DNA of 64,000 nt from Pseudoflavonifractor capillosus (GCF_016902575.1 NZ_JACSNZ010000009.1:1-64000); one strand, 5' to 3'. Positions 8,310 through 15,998 are shown, counted from the stretch's first letter. The notes: generated by a model from the sequence alone, not told the origin. A program made the numbers and translations.

Positions 8310-9614
8310 TTATCCGATCGAAACGGATTCTTCTGTATAACGAACGCTGGGGGCTGGACGATCAATCCACATTGTCAGCAGGGTAAACGTGCCCACTCGT
8401 CCAGCAAACATGGTGAAAATCAAAATTAACTTGCTTGCTACACTCAGAGTCGGCGTAATGCCGGTAGAAAGGCCCACAGTACCGAACGCGGACACTTCTT
8501 CAAATAGCAGTTGGACAAAGCTGTACTCCGGCTCCAGCACACAAAGGAAAAATGTTCCCACACATACGAGTAGAAGGGAAAGCAATGAAATGGTGCAGGC
8601 CTTGGAAAAGACTTCCAACGGGATGTTGCGCCGGAAGGCACTGATATGCCTTTTTGTGAACAGGCTTCGTACGTGCTGCGATAAGACGAAGAACGTGCTT
8701 GTTTTGATACCGCCGCCGGTAGACCCGGGGGAAGCGCCAATAAACATCAAAATAATGAGGGTGAACAGACCGGCATTTGTAAATTCGCCAATGGGGTAAG
8801 TAGAAAAACCAGCTGTTCGTGCAGATACGCTCTGGAAAAAGGCTCCAAGCCAGGTGATATCCTCCGTGGCCTTTAATAGTAACGTACCCGCCACAAGCAG
8901 AGTGAGCGTTGTGGTTAAAACCACTTTGGAGTGAAGGGTTAGTTTGCGAAAAGATCTCTTTTTCAAGACGTCTAAAATCACAAGGAAACCCAATCCACCA
9001 AAAATGATAAGTCCGCTTGTGGTCAGATTCAAAAGAATGTTGTTCTGGTAAGGGATGAGGTTTCTCAGCCCGCCTAAAATATCAAAACCAGAGTTGTTAA
9101 AAGCTGCGATGGAATGAAATATGCTGATCCAAAGGGCTTTCAGCACAGGATAGTCCTGAACAAATACAAGAAAACTCAAGACAATACCCATCAGTTCAAA
9201 GCACAGCGTCATAAGCAAAATAGACTTCACCAAACGGATCATGCCTTTGATTCCCTCGATATTTAAGGCTTCTTTGAGCAAAATACGCCCTTTGAGACCC
9301 ACGTTCTTTCGTGCGGCCAAGATCAAACCCACACCAATGGATGTAACGCCTAAACCGCCAACCTGAATCAAAACGGCAACGACAGCTTGACCAAAAGTAG
9401 TGAAGTGATCTGCCACATCAATTGCAATGAGACCTGTCACACAAACTGCACTGGTGGAGGTAAAAAGAGCATCAATAAAGTGTACCTCCGCGTCGCCTCT
9501 CACGGACAGAGGAAGAAGGAGAAGAACTGCCCCAAACAGGATAAGCATTGCAAATCCGGCAGCAATCAGTCTTCCCGGTGGCTGTTTTTTGAATTGAATC
9601 ATCAGTTTTTCCAT
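8310..9614 (-). CDS. ktrB: Ktr potassium uptake channel subunit KtrB
   Basis: A 434-residue membrane protein of the TrkH/KtrB superfamily with repeated membrane-pore-membrane units. Pore-loop signatures include TSTSAVCVTGL (about 50-60), AAFNNSGFDILG, SARTAGFST and SAFGTVGLSTG. It is shorter than TrkH, which matches KtrB. It forms the K+ (often Na+-coupled) translocating dimer controlled by KtrA. The SD before ATG 9614 is poor; ATG 9602 is an alternative. No c-di-AMP riboswitch could be recognised upstream, although many ktr operons in Firmicutes have one. Confidence 0.9.
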   Translation of the reverse strand: MEKLMIQFKKQPPGRLIAAGFAMLILFGAVLLLLPLSVRGDAEVHFIDALFTSTSAVCVTGLIAIDVADHFTTFGQAVVAVLIQVGGLGVTSIGVGLILAARKNVGLKGRILLKEALNIEGIKGMIRLVKSILLMTLCFELMGIVLSFLVFVQDYPVLKALWISIFHSIAAFNNSGFDILGGLRNLIPYQNNILLNLTTSGLIIFGGLGFLVILDVLKKRSFRKLTLHSKVVLTTTLTLLVAGTLLLKATEDITWLGAFFQSVSARTAGFSTYPIGEFTNAGLFTLIILMFIGASPGSTGGGIKTSTFFVLSQHVRSLFTKRHISAFRRNIPLEVFSKACTISLLSLLLVCVGTFFLCVLEPEYSFVQLLFEEVSAFGTVGLSTGITPTLSVASKLILIFTMFAGRVGTFTLLTMWIDRPAPSVRYTEESVSIG

Positions 9615-10192
9615 AATGACGGCCGGTAATCATTCCGGCAGAATACGCCCCTTTCCATCTTGAGCAGTGTTCGCACTGAACATGGATTTGTGGTACGACG
9701 ATAGGATTCCATCTGTACCGACAGATGTGGTATTTTCACCTCCTACACTTGTTCCAGACGACAGGATGAGATGGAACACGATAATTGGAAATACAAAAAG
9801 ACCAGTCCAGAGATGAGCCATGACGATGGAACAAGCAGCTCCAAAAAAACAGAACGCTGATAAACATTTGTCCATCCTGCGCTCTGTGAATGAATGGTAT
9901 GGCCACGGAATAAAGTCTCCGCAGCACCACCAAATGGATCGTTCTGTCTGCACTCATTGTCATCCCATCAAGAGGTCATCAAATTACATATCATCCGCCT
10001 CAGTACGATCCCAGGTCTGGGAAACCCACATGTTCATCGTGGTTATGCTTGGAACGATGGCGGTTCGTCCATCGCTTCAATCCTGGGAAAGACTACTCCA
10101 AGTGTAAACTGCACGGTAACAAGTGGCGTGAAGTTTGATACAATCCCGTCCGTAGATGCGCCAAAAGGATACGAAAGAACCTTTTAAAACGC
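9615..10192. other. Gene-free stretch with degenerate sequence
   Basis: About 580 bases without a convincing gene. Several short frames open on both strands; none has a good start site plus a recognisable domain. A plus-strand frame ending near 10130 looks protein-like (VHRFNPGKDYSKCKLHGNKW before a stop) and is followed by a terminator, which suggests decayed coding sequence. On the minus strand an AGGAGGTGA (9750-9742) has no usable start codon after it. I cannot name any family. Confidence 0.4.
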
Positions 10193-10232
10193 AAAAAAAG
10201 ACAGTCTCCCCCTAGAAGAGCTGTCTTTTTCT
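10193..10232 (+). terminator. Intrinsic terminator
   Basis: AAAAAGACAG and CTGTCTTTTT pair across a 16-base loop and continue into CTCTT. It lies after the decayed plus-strand frame and before the convergent acetyltransferase-methyltransferase gene. Nothing else is seen up to 10371. Confidence 0.65.
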
Positions 10233-10371
10233 CTTAATCAAGAATTATACTAATTTTGATTAAAATCCCCTTTGGAATAAATAGAGATGCATCCAAGCAC
10301 TCTATGACAGACTCCACCACTTATTCCTACGTGGGAGTATAGCACGGAGTGGACAAAATGTCAAAATGAAT

Positions 10372-11781
10372 TTACTGGTGTATGAGATAGATCCGTTTTT
10401 GACGGACCGCAGCCCAATGCCCTATGCCTTTCCCACAAACAGCAGGTGGTTGGTTGGAGGCGCCCAGGTGTTCAGGTTTCTCGCAGGTGTAAAAGTGGTA
10501 CCGCAAATATTGGGCGTAGCTGGCGGCATCCATCGCGTTGATCTGATCCTGGAGCAATTCGCTCACACCGTCGGAGGCCACTTCATGCAGCACCTTCACA
10601 CCACCCTGACGGAGCAGTTCCCGACATGCGTCTACGGTGTGGAATACGAAGGGGAAGTCCTCACAGCGGAAGGTTTCCTTGTCATAGGCGCCATGGAGAA
10701 AATAGTCCGGCTCCTCATGAAACATGGTGAGAATGACCATATCGTTGGCGATGAAGGCGAAGAACAGGGTGCCATCCGGTTTGCACACCCGCTTGGCCTC
10801 CTGAATACAGCGGAGTTTGTTGGCCTGGCTGTGCAAGTGATACAGAGGGCCAAAGAGAAGCACAATGTCAAAGGCGTTGTCCGGGTAGCGGCTGAGGTCC
10901 AGGGCGTTGCCCTGCGCCAGGTCGATGTTGTCCTCTGGGGTCAGTTTGGCCCGGAAAGCTGCGATGTTGGCCTCAGACAGCTCCAGAGCAGATACCTGGT
11001 AGCCCTTTCGGGCGAAATACAGGCTATATTCTCCAGCCCCGGCTCCGATATCCAGAATCTTGGCCACCGGAGTGAGATAGCGCTCTATGTAGCGCACGGT
11101 GGTGAGAAACTCTACCCGGGCCGCCTGGGAGCGGGTGAGACGGCGGCTTTCATCCAAGCGGCGGAACAGGTCATGCACCAGTTGGGTGTCGTTTTCGTAT
11201 ACAAGCCCCTCCGTGAAGTCCTTGGGGCGATTCCATTGGCGTTTTAAGATGGCATAGTGGACGGTGTCGCAAATGCCCTGGATGTTGCAGTACGATTCTC
11301 GGGAGGTGCCCTCGCAGGTCATACCACATTTTTGCATGACCCCGCCGGAGTGGGGATTGCGGGTGTCGTGTTTGGCGGTGATGCGGTTGAAGTCGCAGGT
11401 TTCAAACAGGTAGCGGATCACCCCTTCCACCGCCTCGGTGGTGAGGCCCTGGTGCCACCAGGGCCGCCCAATGCAGTAGGCCAGCTCCACGCAGGAGAGC
11501 AGGTCGTTGGGGTTCATGCCGCTGATGCTGCCGATGGGCTGTCCCAAGTCCTTGTGTACCATGAGCCACTGGTAGAAGTTGTCCTGCTGGTAGCCATTCA
11601 CCCAACTCTGGAGCACCTGACGGGTGAGGTCTGTGCTGGTGTGGGCCGGCCACATGAGATAGCGGGTCACCTGGGGGTCGGAGGCCCAGTTATTAAACAT
11701 GGCCTGGGCGTCGTCTACGGTGGCCCGGCGGAGCATGAGCCGGGGGGTCTCGATGGTCTGGGTTCCTCGGTGGGTGGGCAT
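10372..11781 (-). CDS. GNAT acetyltransferase-SAM methyltransferase fusion (C-terminal frameshift)
   Basis: ATG 11781 has AAAGGA upstream; an in-frame extension lacks an SD. Of 469 residues, about 1-185 form a RimJ/RimL-type GNAT domain (acetyl-CoA loop near GRPWWHQGLTTEAV, about 105-118). About 200-445 form a class I methyltransferase (motif I ILDIGAGAGEYSL at about 242-254, then ALELSEANI and a DLSRYPDNAFDIVLLF segment). Both halves are usually separate enzymes; substrates are unknown, and antibiotics or ribosomal targets are possible. Near the C-terminus a tandem TTGGTTGG (10450-10457) shifts the frame. The expected ending SNHLLFVGKA with a stop at 10422-10424 is read in the other frame, so the last 26 residues look non-native. 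Expression appears to be controlled by an upstream attenuator. Confidence 0.85.
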   Translation of the reverse strand: MPTHRGTQTIETPRLMLRRATVDDAQAMFNNWASDPQVTRYLMWPAHTSTDLTRQVLQSWVNGYQQDNFYQWLMVHKDLGQPIGSISGMNPNDLLSCVELAYCIGRPWWHQGLTTEAVEGVIRYLFETCDFNRITAKHDTRNPHSGGVMQKCGMTCEGTSRESYCNIQGICDTVHYAILKRQWNRPKDFTEGLVYENDTQLVHDLFRRLDESRRLTRSQAARVEFLTTVRYIERYLTPVAKILDIGAGAGEYSLYFARKGYQVSALELSEANIAAFRAKLTPEDNIDLAQGNALDLSRYPDNAFDIVLLFGPLYHLHSQANKLRCIQEAKRVCKPDGTLFFAFIANDMVILTMFHEEPDYFLHGAYDKETFRCEDFPFVFHTVDACRELLRQGGVKVLHEVASDGVSELLQDQINAMDAASYAQYLRYHFYTCEKPEHLGASNQPPAVCGKGIGHWAAVRQKRIYLIHQ

Positions 11782-11801
11782 ACAATCAGTCCTTTCCGTG
11801 A

Positions 11802-11850
11802 AAATAAAACGCAGTGCAAGCACCCGGTGATGGGGTGAGCTTGCACTGCG
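11802..11850 (-). terminator. Leader terminator (attenuator) of the fusion gene
   Basis: Read on the minus strand, CGCAGTGCAAGC (11850-11839) pairs perfectly with GCTTGCACTGCG (11821-11810), followed by TTTTATTTT. It lies 29 bases before the gene start and after a leader ORF, so default transcription would stop here. The plus strand has a weaker T-run after the same stem. Confidence 0.75.
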
Positions 11851-11877
11851 TCTGCTTTTTGGGACTATCCCTGGGGG

Positions 11878-11976
11878 TTATGCCGAAAAAGAGTATGACC
11901 ATGCAAGCCCGACACTGCCACAAGGCATACCGGACAGAAGATCGTTCATATTGCCGTTATCCATACGACGAAGCAT
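11878..11976 (-). CDS. 32-codon leader peptide upstream of the fusion gene
   Basis: ATG 11976 has GGGAGG seven bases upstream, a typical expressed start. The ORF runs 32 codons to TAA; the peptide starts MLRRMDNGNMNDLL and ends with CGSVGLAWSYSFSA. Near its 3' end GGGCTTGCA (11910-11902) can pair with TGCAAGC and the next two bases (11845-11837), the 5' arm of the terminator, giving a mutually exclusive antiterminator. This is the layout of ribosome-mediated attenuation. The peptide has no homologue I recognise. Confidence 0.65.
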   Translation of the reverse strand: MLRRMDNGNMNDLLSGMPCGSVGLAWSYSFSA

Positions 11977-12002
11977 GGTCACACCTCCCAAAAGTTTTGC
12001 AC

Positions 12003-12031
12003 ATTATACGTCCCCGCTGTGGAAAAGTCAA
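12003..12031 (-). promoter_or_regulatory. Strong sigma-A promoter for leader and fusion gene
   Basis: On the minus strand TTGACT (12031-12026), a 17-base spacer and a perfect TATAAT (12008-12003). The predicted RNA starts near 11997, giving a leader of about 215 bases before the gene start. Confidence 0.8.
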
Positions 12032-12080
12032 GGGGTGGAGGAACATTTTACACGCAGCACACCCAGGGATACTTGGGGCC

Positions 12081-12109
12081 TTTACATGCCTTTGTTAAAA
12101 TCATATAAC
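12081..12109 (+). promoter_or_regulatory. Candidate promoter of the rpiR remnant
   Basis: TTTACA (12081-12086), a 17-base spacer and TATAAC (12104-12109), divergent from the fusion-gene promoter. It lies 138 bases before the rpiR start. Confidence 0.5.
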
Positions 12110-12159
12110 CCCTAAAATGACAACGCCCCCCGGGGGAGGGGGAAAAAAGTTTTGTATTT

Positions 12160-12189
12160 CTTACAAGACGCCTGGCTGGATTTTGTAAG
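12160..12189 (+). promoter_or_regulatory. Inverted repeat before rpiR, possible operator
   Basis: CTTACAA (12160-12166) and TTGTAAG (12183-12189) are separated by 16 bases; flanking TTT and AAA partly extend the symmetry. The position between promoter and start suits an operator of the adjacent RpiR-type regulator. It is a candidate only. Confidence 0.4.
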
Positions 12190-12246
12190 AGAAAGCAGGG
12201 CGGGGAAAACGGGATGTGTAAGTTTATTACATAAGGAGGAAGACCC

Positions 12247-12483
12247 ATGCGGCAGGATATTCAGGTCTTAGATCGAGTAAAAAGCGCCTATGCCTCCCTG
12301 CGCCCTTCGGAGCAGCGAGTGGCAGACTATGTGCTGGGAGACCCGGAGGGATGCACCCAGTGCACCATTTCCGAGCTGGCCGAGCGCGTGCAGGTCAGCC
12401 AGCCCACGGTGGTGCGCTTTGTTCAAGCTATGGGCTTTGACGGGTACCTTTGTCACAAGGGGTTCCTGCTAATACCTTGCTAA
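12247..12483 (+). pseudogene. Truncated RpiR-family regulator
   Basis: ATG has AAGGAGGA seven bases upstream. Residues 1-67 are a clear RpiR helix-turn-helix domain (SEQRVADYVL, ISELAERVQVSQPTVVRFVQAMGFDGY). After Y67 (about 12447) the sequence becomes unrelated and stops 11 codons later. The whole sugar-binding SIS domain (about 200 residues) is missing. The break coincides with the start of the mobile-element remnant, so a deletion or insertion destroyed the gene. Confidence 0.85.
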
Positions 12484-13000
12484 TACGACATTTGAAAAGC
12501 CGTTACAAGGCAGCATGTTTTAGGGGGGGTGTGCAAATTGACCTGCCTCCAAGCAGCGCAATTTGCGAAAAAACAACATGGGAAGATATGATATGAACAA
12601 TCTGCGAAATGGTAGCCGTACTCCTAAACGGTATGTTTTCAACTTCCCGTTATGCCCATAATTACACGAAGCCTATGCAATACGTCGAAAAGTGGAGTGA
12701 GCGTCATCCTCTGACCATTCCAAAGAAATGCACCCACAGCAGTAGTATGTGGACCGTTTCTATAGAAACTAGTATAATCCGTTGAGCGGCTTTCTTTGTT
12801 AACGGTGTACTAAAACCACTGAGAAGAGAAAAGCCATTGTGGCTGCTCTTTGGCTGGCTGAAAAAATTGACCACACAACCAGTCACAGACAGCCCCGGAA
12901 CACGTGAAAACCCTGCCAGCGGAAAGTGCTAAAAAGCAAATAGAATGGAACGAAAACTACTAAAAACAAGCCGAAATTATTAGAAAAAGTTCCCCTGACG
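12448..13000. mobile_element. Decayed element end next to a tRNA-Val fragment
   Basis: There is no intact gene in these 550 bases. Sequence shared with the first element includes GCGGCTTTCTTTGTTAACGG (12786-12805; related copy at 3924-3943), TTGACCACAC at 12868 and the GCCGAAATTATTAGAAAAA block near 12970. A short frame at 12633-12785 includes QYVEKWSERHPLTIPKK, reminiscent of small zinc-type ICE proteins but broken. This is the stub of a mostly deleted element. Confidence 0.55.
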
Positions 13001-13046
13001 CTTGACGTGCAGGGGGTCACAGGTTCGAGTCCTGTATCGTCCACCA
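13001..13046 (+). other. att site: 3' fragment of tRNA-Val(GAC)
   Basis: From the anticodon loop onward: CTTGACGTGCAGG, variable GGGTC, T-arm ACAGG-TTCGAGT-CCTGT, acceptor ATCGTCC, discriminator A and encoded CCA. The 5' half is missing and the upstream bases do not pair. It matches the 3' end of a tRNA-Val with anticodon GAC and marks the distal attachment site of a second element. No intact tRNA-Val is present in the window. Confidence 0.75.
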
Positions 13047-13080
13047 AAAATCCCGAATGCGAGAGCATTCGGGATTTTTC
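13046..13080 (+). terminator. Terminator after the tRNA-Val fragment
   Basis: AAAAATCCCGAATGC, loop GAGA, GCATTCGGGATTTTT, then CTTTTT. A perfect 15-bp stem that also stands at the end of the convergent niaR gene. Confidence 0.85.
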
Positions 13081-13098
13081 TTTTTCCCCATTCCCTCT

Positions 13099-13611
13099 TC
13101 AATCTTCCACCAAAAAACCAGCTTGTCTCAGGCCGTCCACCACGCGCTGAAAGGCCTGGGCGTCCTTGCACCGCAAGGTGTGCAGATGGATGCCACCGGT
13201 GAGATCAGACAGGGGGCGCATCTCGTGGGCCTGAGCTTTTTGGACAAACTGGGCCACATCGTACCGGGAGGACAGGTTCAGCTGGCCCACCAGCTGCCCG
13301 TATACGGGGTGTTCCACCACCACCGACTCCACGGTGCAGCCGTGATCCACCATCAGGTTCAGCTCCTGCTCCATATCCTGGGCGGCATGGCGGCAGGCCA
13401 CGGTGTATGCCTGGCCTGGGGCGGGTGCATCCAGCACGTAGCCCCGGGGGGTGGCGATGATATGGGCACCGGAGGCCCGCAGCAGGGCCACATCTCCCAC
13501 AATGATCTGGCGGCTTACCTCCAGGGCGTGAGCCAGCCAGGTGGCAGATACGGGCTCATGGGCCTGGGTGAGATATTCTAGGATGCGCCCACGGCGCCCT
13601 TGGCTGTTCAT
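13099..13611 (-). CDS. niaR: NAD-metabolism repressor NiaR
   Basis: A 170-residue protein. The N-terminal HTH_11 domain (about 1-60; RRGRILEYL, EVSRQIIVGDVALLR) is followed by a 3H domain (about 70-168) with the expected conserved histidines (VDHG, VEHPVYG, GGIHLHTL). NiaR binds nicotinate and represses niacin uptake and NAD synthesis genes. It starts 15 bases after the birA stop, so it shares that operon. No NiaR-regulated target gene is visible here. Length matches the family (about 170-180). Confidence 0.88.
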   Translation of the reverse strand: MNSQGRRGRILEYLTQAHEPVSATWLAHALEVSRQIIVGDVALLRASGAHIIATPRGYVLDAPAPGQAYTVACRHAAQDMEQELNLMVDHGCTVESVVVEHPVYGQLVGQLNLSSRYDVAQFVQKAQAHEMRPLSDLTGGIHLHTLRCKDAQAFQRVVDGLRQAGFLVED

Positions 13612-13626
13612 GGCAGTGTCCTCCCG

Positions 13627-14619
13627 TCAGGAATTGGTGTGTAGGGTGCAGGGGGTGACCCGGCCCGAGGACACCTGGTGTGTCTCTCCCTGCCCGTCCA
13701 AGACTTCCAGGGAAAAGTCGGGCAATACGGCCTGGGCCGTAGCCCGGTAGCTGTGGCTGCCCACTTCCACCTCCACAGGCTGGTGGAGGGTGAGACAGTG
13801 GGCGGTGTAGGCCTGCAAATAGTCCTCCCGGGCCTGGGGGAACTGCTGGGCCATGGTGTGCAGGCAACGCAGCAGAGTTAGGGCCATGTGGTTTGGCTCC
13901 ACCGGATAGCCTTCCAGGGCCAGAGAGGTGGCGATACCATTCAGACCCAGTGACTGGAAGGTATGGGCATCCTGGGTGAGGTTGATTCCCACCCCAATGA
14001 CCACATAGTCTGGCTCACTGCTCTCTCCCAACAGGGACAGCTCGGTGAGAATGCCGCACAGTTTGCGGCGGTTTAGGTAGATGTCGTTGAGCCATTTGAT
14101 GCTGGCAGGGGCCCCGCAAGCCTGTTCTACAGCCTCCCGCACTGCCACCGCCACCCACCCGGTGAGGGAGAACAGCTGGGACAGCTCCACCTGGGGGCGC
14201 AGCAGCAAAGACAGATACAGGCCACCGGGGGGAGAGGAAAAGGTGCGGCCCCGGGTGCCCCGTCCGGCAGTTTGCTCCAGGGCAGCCACCACCGTGCCGT
14301 GGGGAGCACCCTGGGCGGCCATGGCCTTGAGTACGGTGTTGGTGGAATCCACCTGGTCAAAGACGTGGATGTGTCCTGAGGAGATGGTGCCCTCCAGCAT
14401 CCCCTCCAGATAGGCGCCGGAGAGGGTGGGAGGCGGGCCGTCCAGGCGGTAGCCCAGCCGGGTGGAGGAGGAGATGGGCCAGCCCTGCTCTCGCAGCTGG
14501 GACAGCTCTTTCCAGATGGCACCCCGGGTCACCCCCAGCTCCTGACTCATCTCCTGGCCGGAGACATAGCCTTGGCGGCGGGCCAGCAGGGCGATGAGGT
14601 GGTCTCGATTCATGCTCAT
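13627..14619 (-). CDS. birA: Bifunctional biotin ligase/biotin repressor BirA
   Basis: A 330-residue protein with three domains: an N-terminal winged helix (about 1-60), the ligase core with the biotinyl-AMP loop GRGTRGR (119-125) and KWLND (176-180, usually KWPND), and an SH3-like C-domain (about 285-325). It biotinylates carboxylase subunits and represses biotin genes. The DNA-binding domain is present, and a fitting operator lies before bioY at 38113. ATG overlaps the htrA stop (ATGA), indicating coupling. The proline-to-leucine change in the lysine motif is unusual but conservative in position. Confidence 0.92.
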   Translation of the reverse strand: MSMNRDHLIALLARRQGYVSGQEMSQELGVTRGAIWKELSQLREQGWPISSSTRLGYRLDGPPPTLSGAYLEGMLEGTISSGHIHVFDQVDSTNTVLKAMAAQGAPHGTVVAALEQTAGRGTRGRTFSSPPGGLYLSLLLRPQVELSQLFSLTGWVAVAVREAVEQACGAPASIKWLNDIYLNRRKLCGILTELSLLGESSEPDYVVIGVGINLTQDAHTFQSLGLNGIATSLALEGYPVEPNHMALTLLRCLHTMAQQFPQAREDYLQAYTAHCLTLHQPVEVEVGSHSYRATAQAVLPDFSLEVLDGQGETHQVSSGRVTPCTLHTNS

Positions 14620-15842
14620 TCCCCCTCGCCCTGGGTCAGACGGTCATAGAGGGTGATGGAGATGGAGAGGGTTTCCCCGTCCCGCAGCACAGACAGCTCC
14701 ACGGGGTTGCCCACCCCGGTGTTGTTGAGCACCCGGGTGAGTGCGTAGAGAGTGGGGGTGTTCACCCCGTTGGCGGAGACGATCAGATCTCCCTCCAGCA
14801 GCACTCCCACAGCGGGGGTACCGGGGGTGGTGCTCACCACGTAGACACCGGAAGTGCTGTCCAGCTGTGCCTCCTGGCACAAGATGCCCAGGGAGGGGCG
14901 GAAGCTCTGTCCGGTGTGGATCATCTGGTTGAGGAAGGGCAGGGCATCACTGATGGGGATCACCAGGCCCAGACCTTCGATGACGGTGTCATTTTCAATG
15001 CCGGTGATTTTGGCGGTGGTGATGCCCACCACCTGTCCATAGGCATTGACCAGGGCGCCGCCGGAGTTGCCGGAGTTGAGGGCGGCGCTGGTTTGGAGCA
15101 CATCCATGTCCTTGCCATCCACCTGGACGGTGCGGGTGGGGGAGGAGATGATGCCCTCAGTCATGGTTCCGTGGAGATAGCCCATGGGGTTGCCAATGGC
15201 GTACACAGTGTCTCCCACCGACAGCTGGTCAGAGCTGGCCAGCTTTGCGGGGGTGAGGTTGTTGGCATCCACCTTCAAAACAGCCAGATCCAGCTCCTGG
15301 TCATAGCCCACCACCTGAGCGTCATAGCTGTCCTGGGTGGAGAGCATGGACACCTGGATGGATACGCCTCCCTCGATGATGTGGAAGTTGGTGACGATGT
15401 ACCCGGAGGCGGTGACCACCACCCCGGAGCCCACACTGGCCGAACCGTTGCCCTGATCGGCGGTGACGCACACCACCGAGGGGAGCACTTGCTTGTAGAT
15501 GAGGTTGCTGGAGATCACCTGGGTGCCCTGTCCCTCGACGGAGAGAGAGACGGAAGGATCGGCCTGGGTCCAGGGCAGAGCGGAGGGATCCCAGTTGGCG
15601 CTCACCCCCACATGGGCGGTGGGACTGGGCCTAAAGGAACCGGAGTGGGATCCCACCAGGGTGTTGGCCAACTGCATCATGCCCAGATATCCGCCCAGAA
15701 TAAGGGCGGCGGTGGAGACCAGGCCCAGCACCAAATACCGCAGTACCCGGGCGGGATGTCTGGTCTTGACGGCTGGGGTGTAGCGATAGGTGATAGGCCG
15801 GGGATCCCCCTGGGGCCAACGGTGTGAGAGATGGTTGGACAC
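14616..15842 (-). CDS. htrA: HtrA/DegP-type membrane-anchored serine protease
   Basis: GTG 15842 is chosen because AGGAGG lies eight bases upstream; the longer frame has no SD. It encodes 408 residues: a cytosolic stub, one membrane segment (about 34-58), a trypsin-like domain with the triad H154 (VTNFHII), D185 (ELDLAVLKV) and S260 (NSGNSGGALV), and a C-terminal PDZ domain (about 315-405) with EGDLIVSANG. It degrades or refolds damaged envelope proteins outside the membrane. It lies directly downstream of a two-component system, as in stress regulons, and is coupled to birA. Confidence 0.9.
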   Translation of the reverse strand: MSNHLSHRWPQGDPRPITYRYTPAVKTRHPARVLRYLVLGLVSTAALILGGYLGMMQLANTLVGSHSGSFRPSPTAHVGVSANWDPSALPWTQADPSVSLSVEGQGTQVISSNLIYKQVLPSVVCVTADQGNGSASVGSGVVVTASGYIVTNFHIIEGGVSIQVSMLSTQDSYDAQVVGYDQELDLAVLKVDANNLTPAKLASSDQLSVGDTVYAIGNPMGYLHGTMTEGIISSPTRTVQVDGKDMDVLQTSAALNSGNSGGALVNAYGQVVGITTAKITGIENDTVIEGLGLVIPISDALPFLNQMIHTGQSFRPSLGILCQEAQLDSTSGVYVVSTTPGTPAVGVLLEGDLIVSANGVNTPTLYALTRVLNNTGVGNPVELSVLRDGETLSISITLYDRLTQGEGE

Positions 15843-15938
15843 TAAAAACGCCTCCTGAGTCAGTTTGCGGTGCAAGCGCACAGCAAACCAATGAAATGTG
15901 TCATTTCCTCCCCTGTGGGGCAACTGGAAATGATGCAC

Positions 15939-15998
15939 AAAACTCCATGGGTGAGCCATTTGGCTCTTTTGCGGGGCGCACGACACACATGGAGTTTT
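15939..15998 (-). repeat. 11-bp inverted repeat at the kinase 3' end
   Basis: AAAACTCCATG (15939-15949) and CATGGAGTTTT (15988-15998) face each other across 38 bases and overlap the kinase stop codon. On the minus strand the stem is followed by GTGC rather than a T-run, so it may be a weak terminator or an mRNA 3' end stabiliser before htrA. Confidence 0.5.

Noticed and set aside
9615-10192. Possible ydaO/yuaA c-di-AMP riboswitch before ktrB
   Set aside because: Expected because many ktr genes have one, but none of the conserved core blocks could be found on the minus strand.
10366-11247. 293-codon plus-strand open frame opposite the GNAT-methyltransferase gene
   Set aside because: No recognisable domain or good SD; the minus strand has both enzyme folds, a promoter and a leader.
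12883-13068. Minus-strand ORF with GLEPVTPCTSS
   Set aside because: This peptide is the well-known artefact of translating antisense to a tRNA 3' end; it only flags the tRNA-Val fragment.
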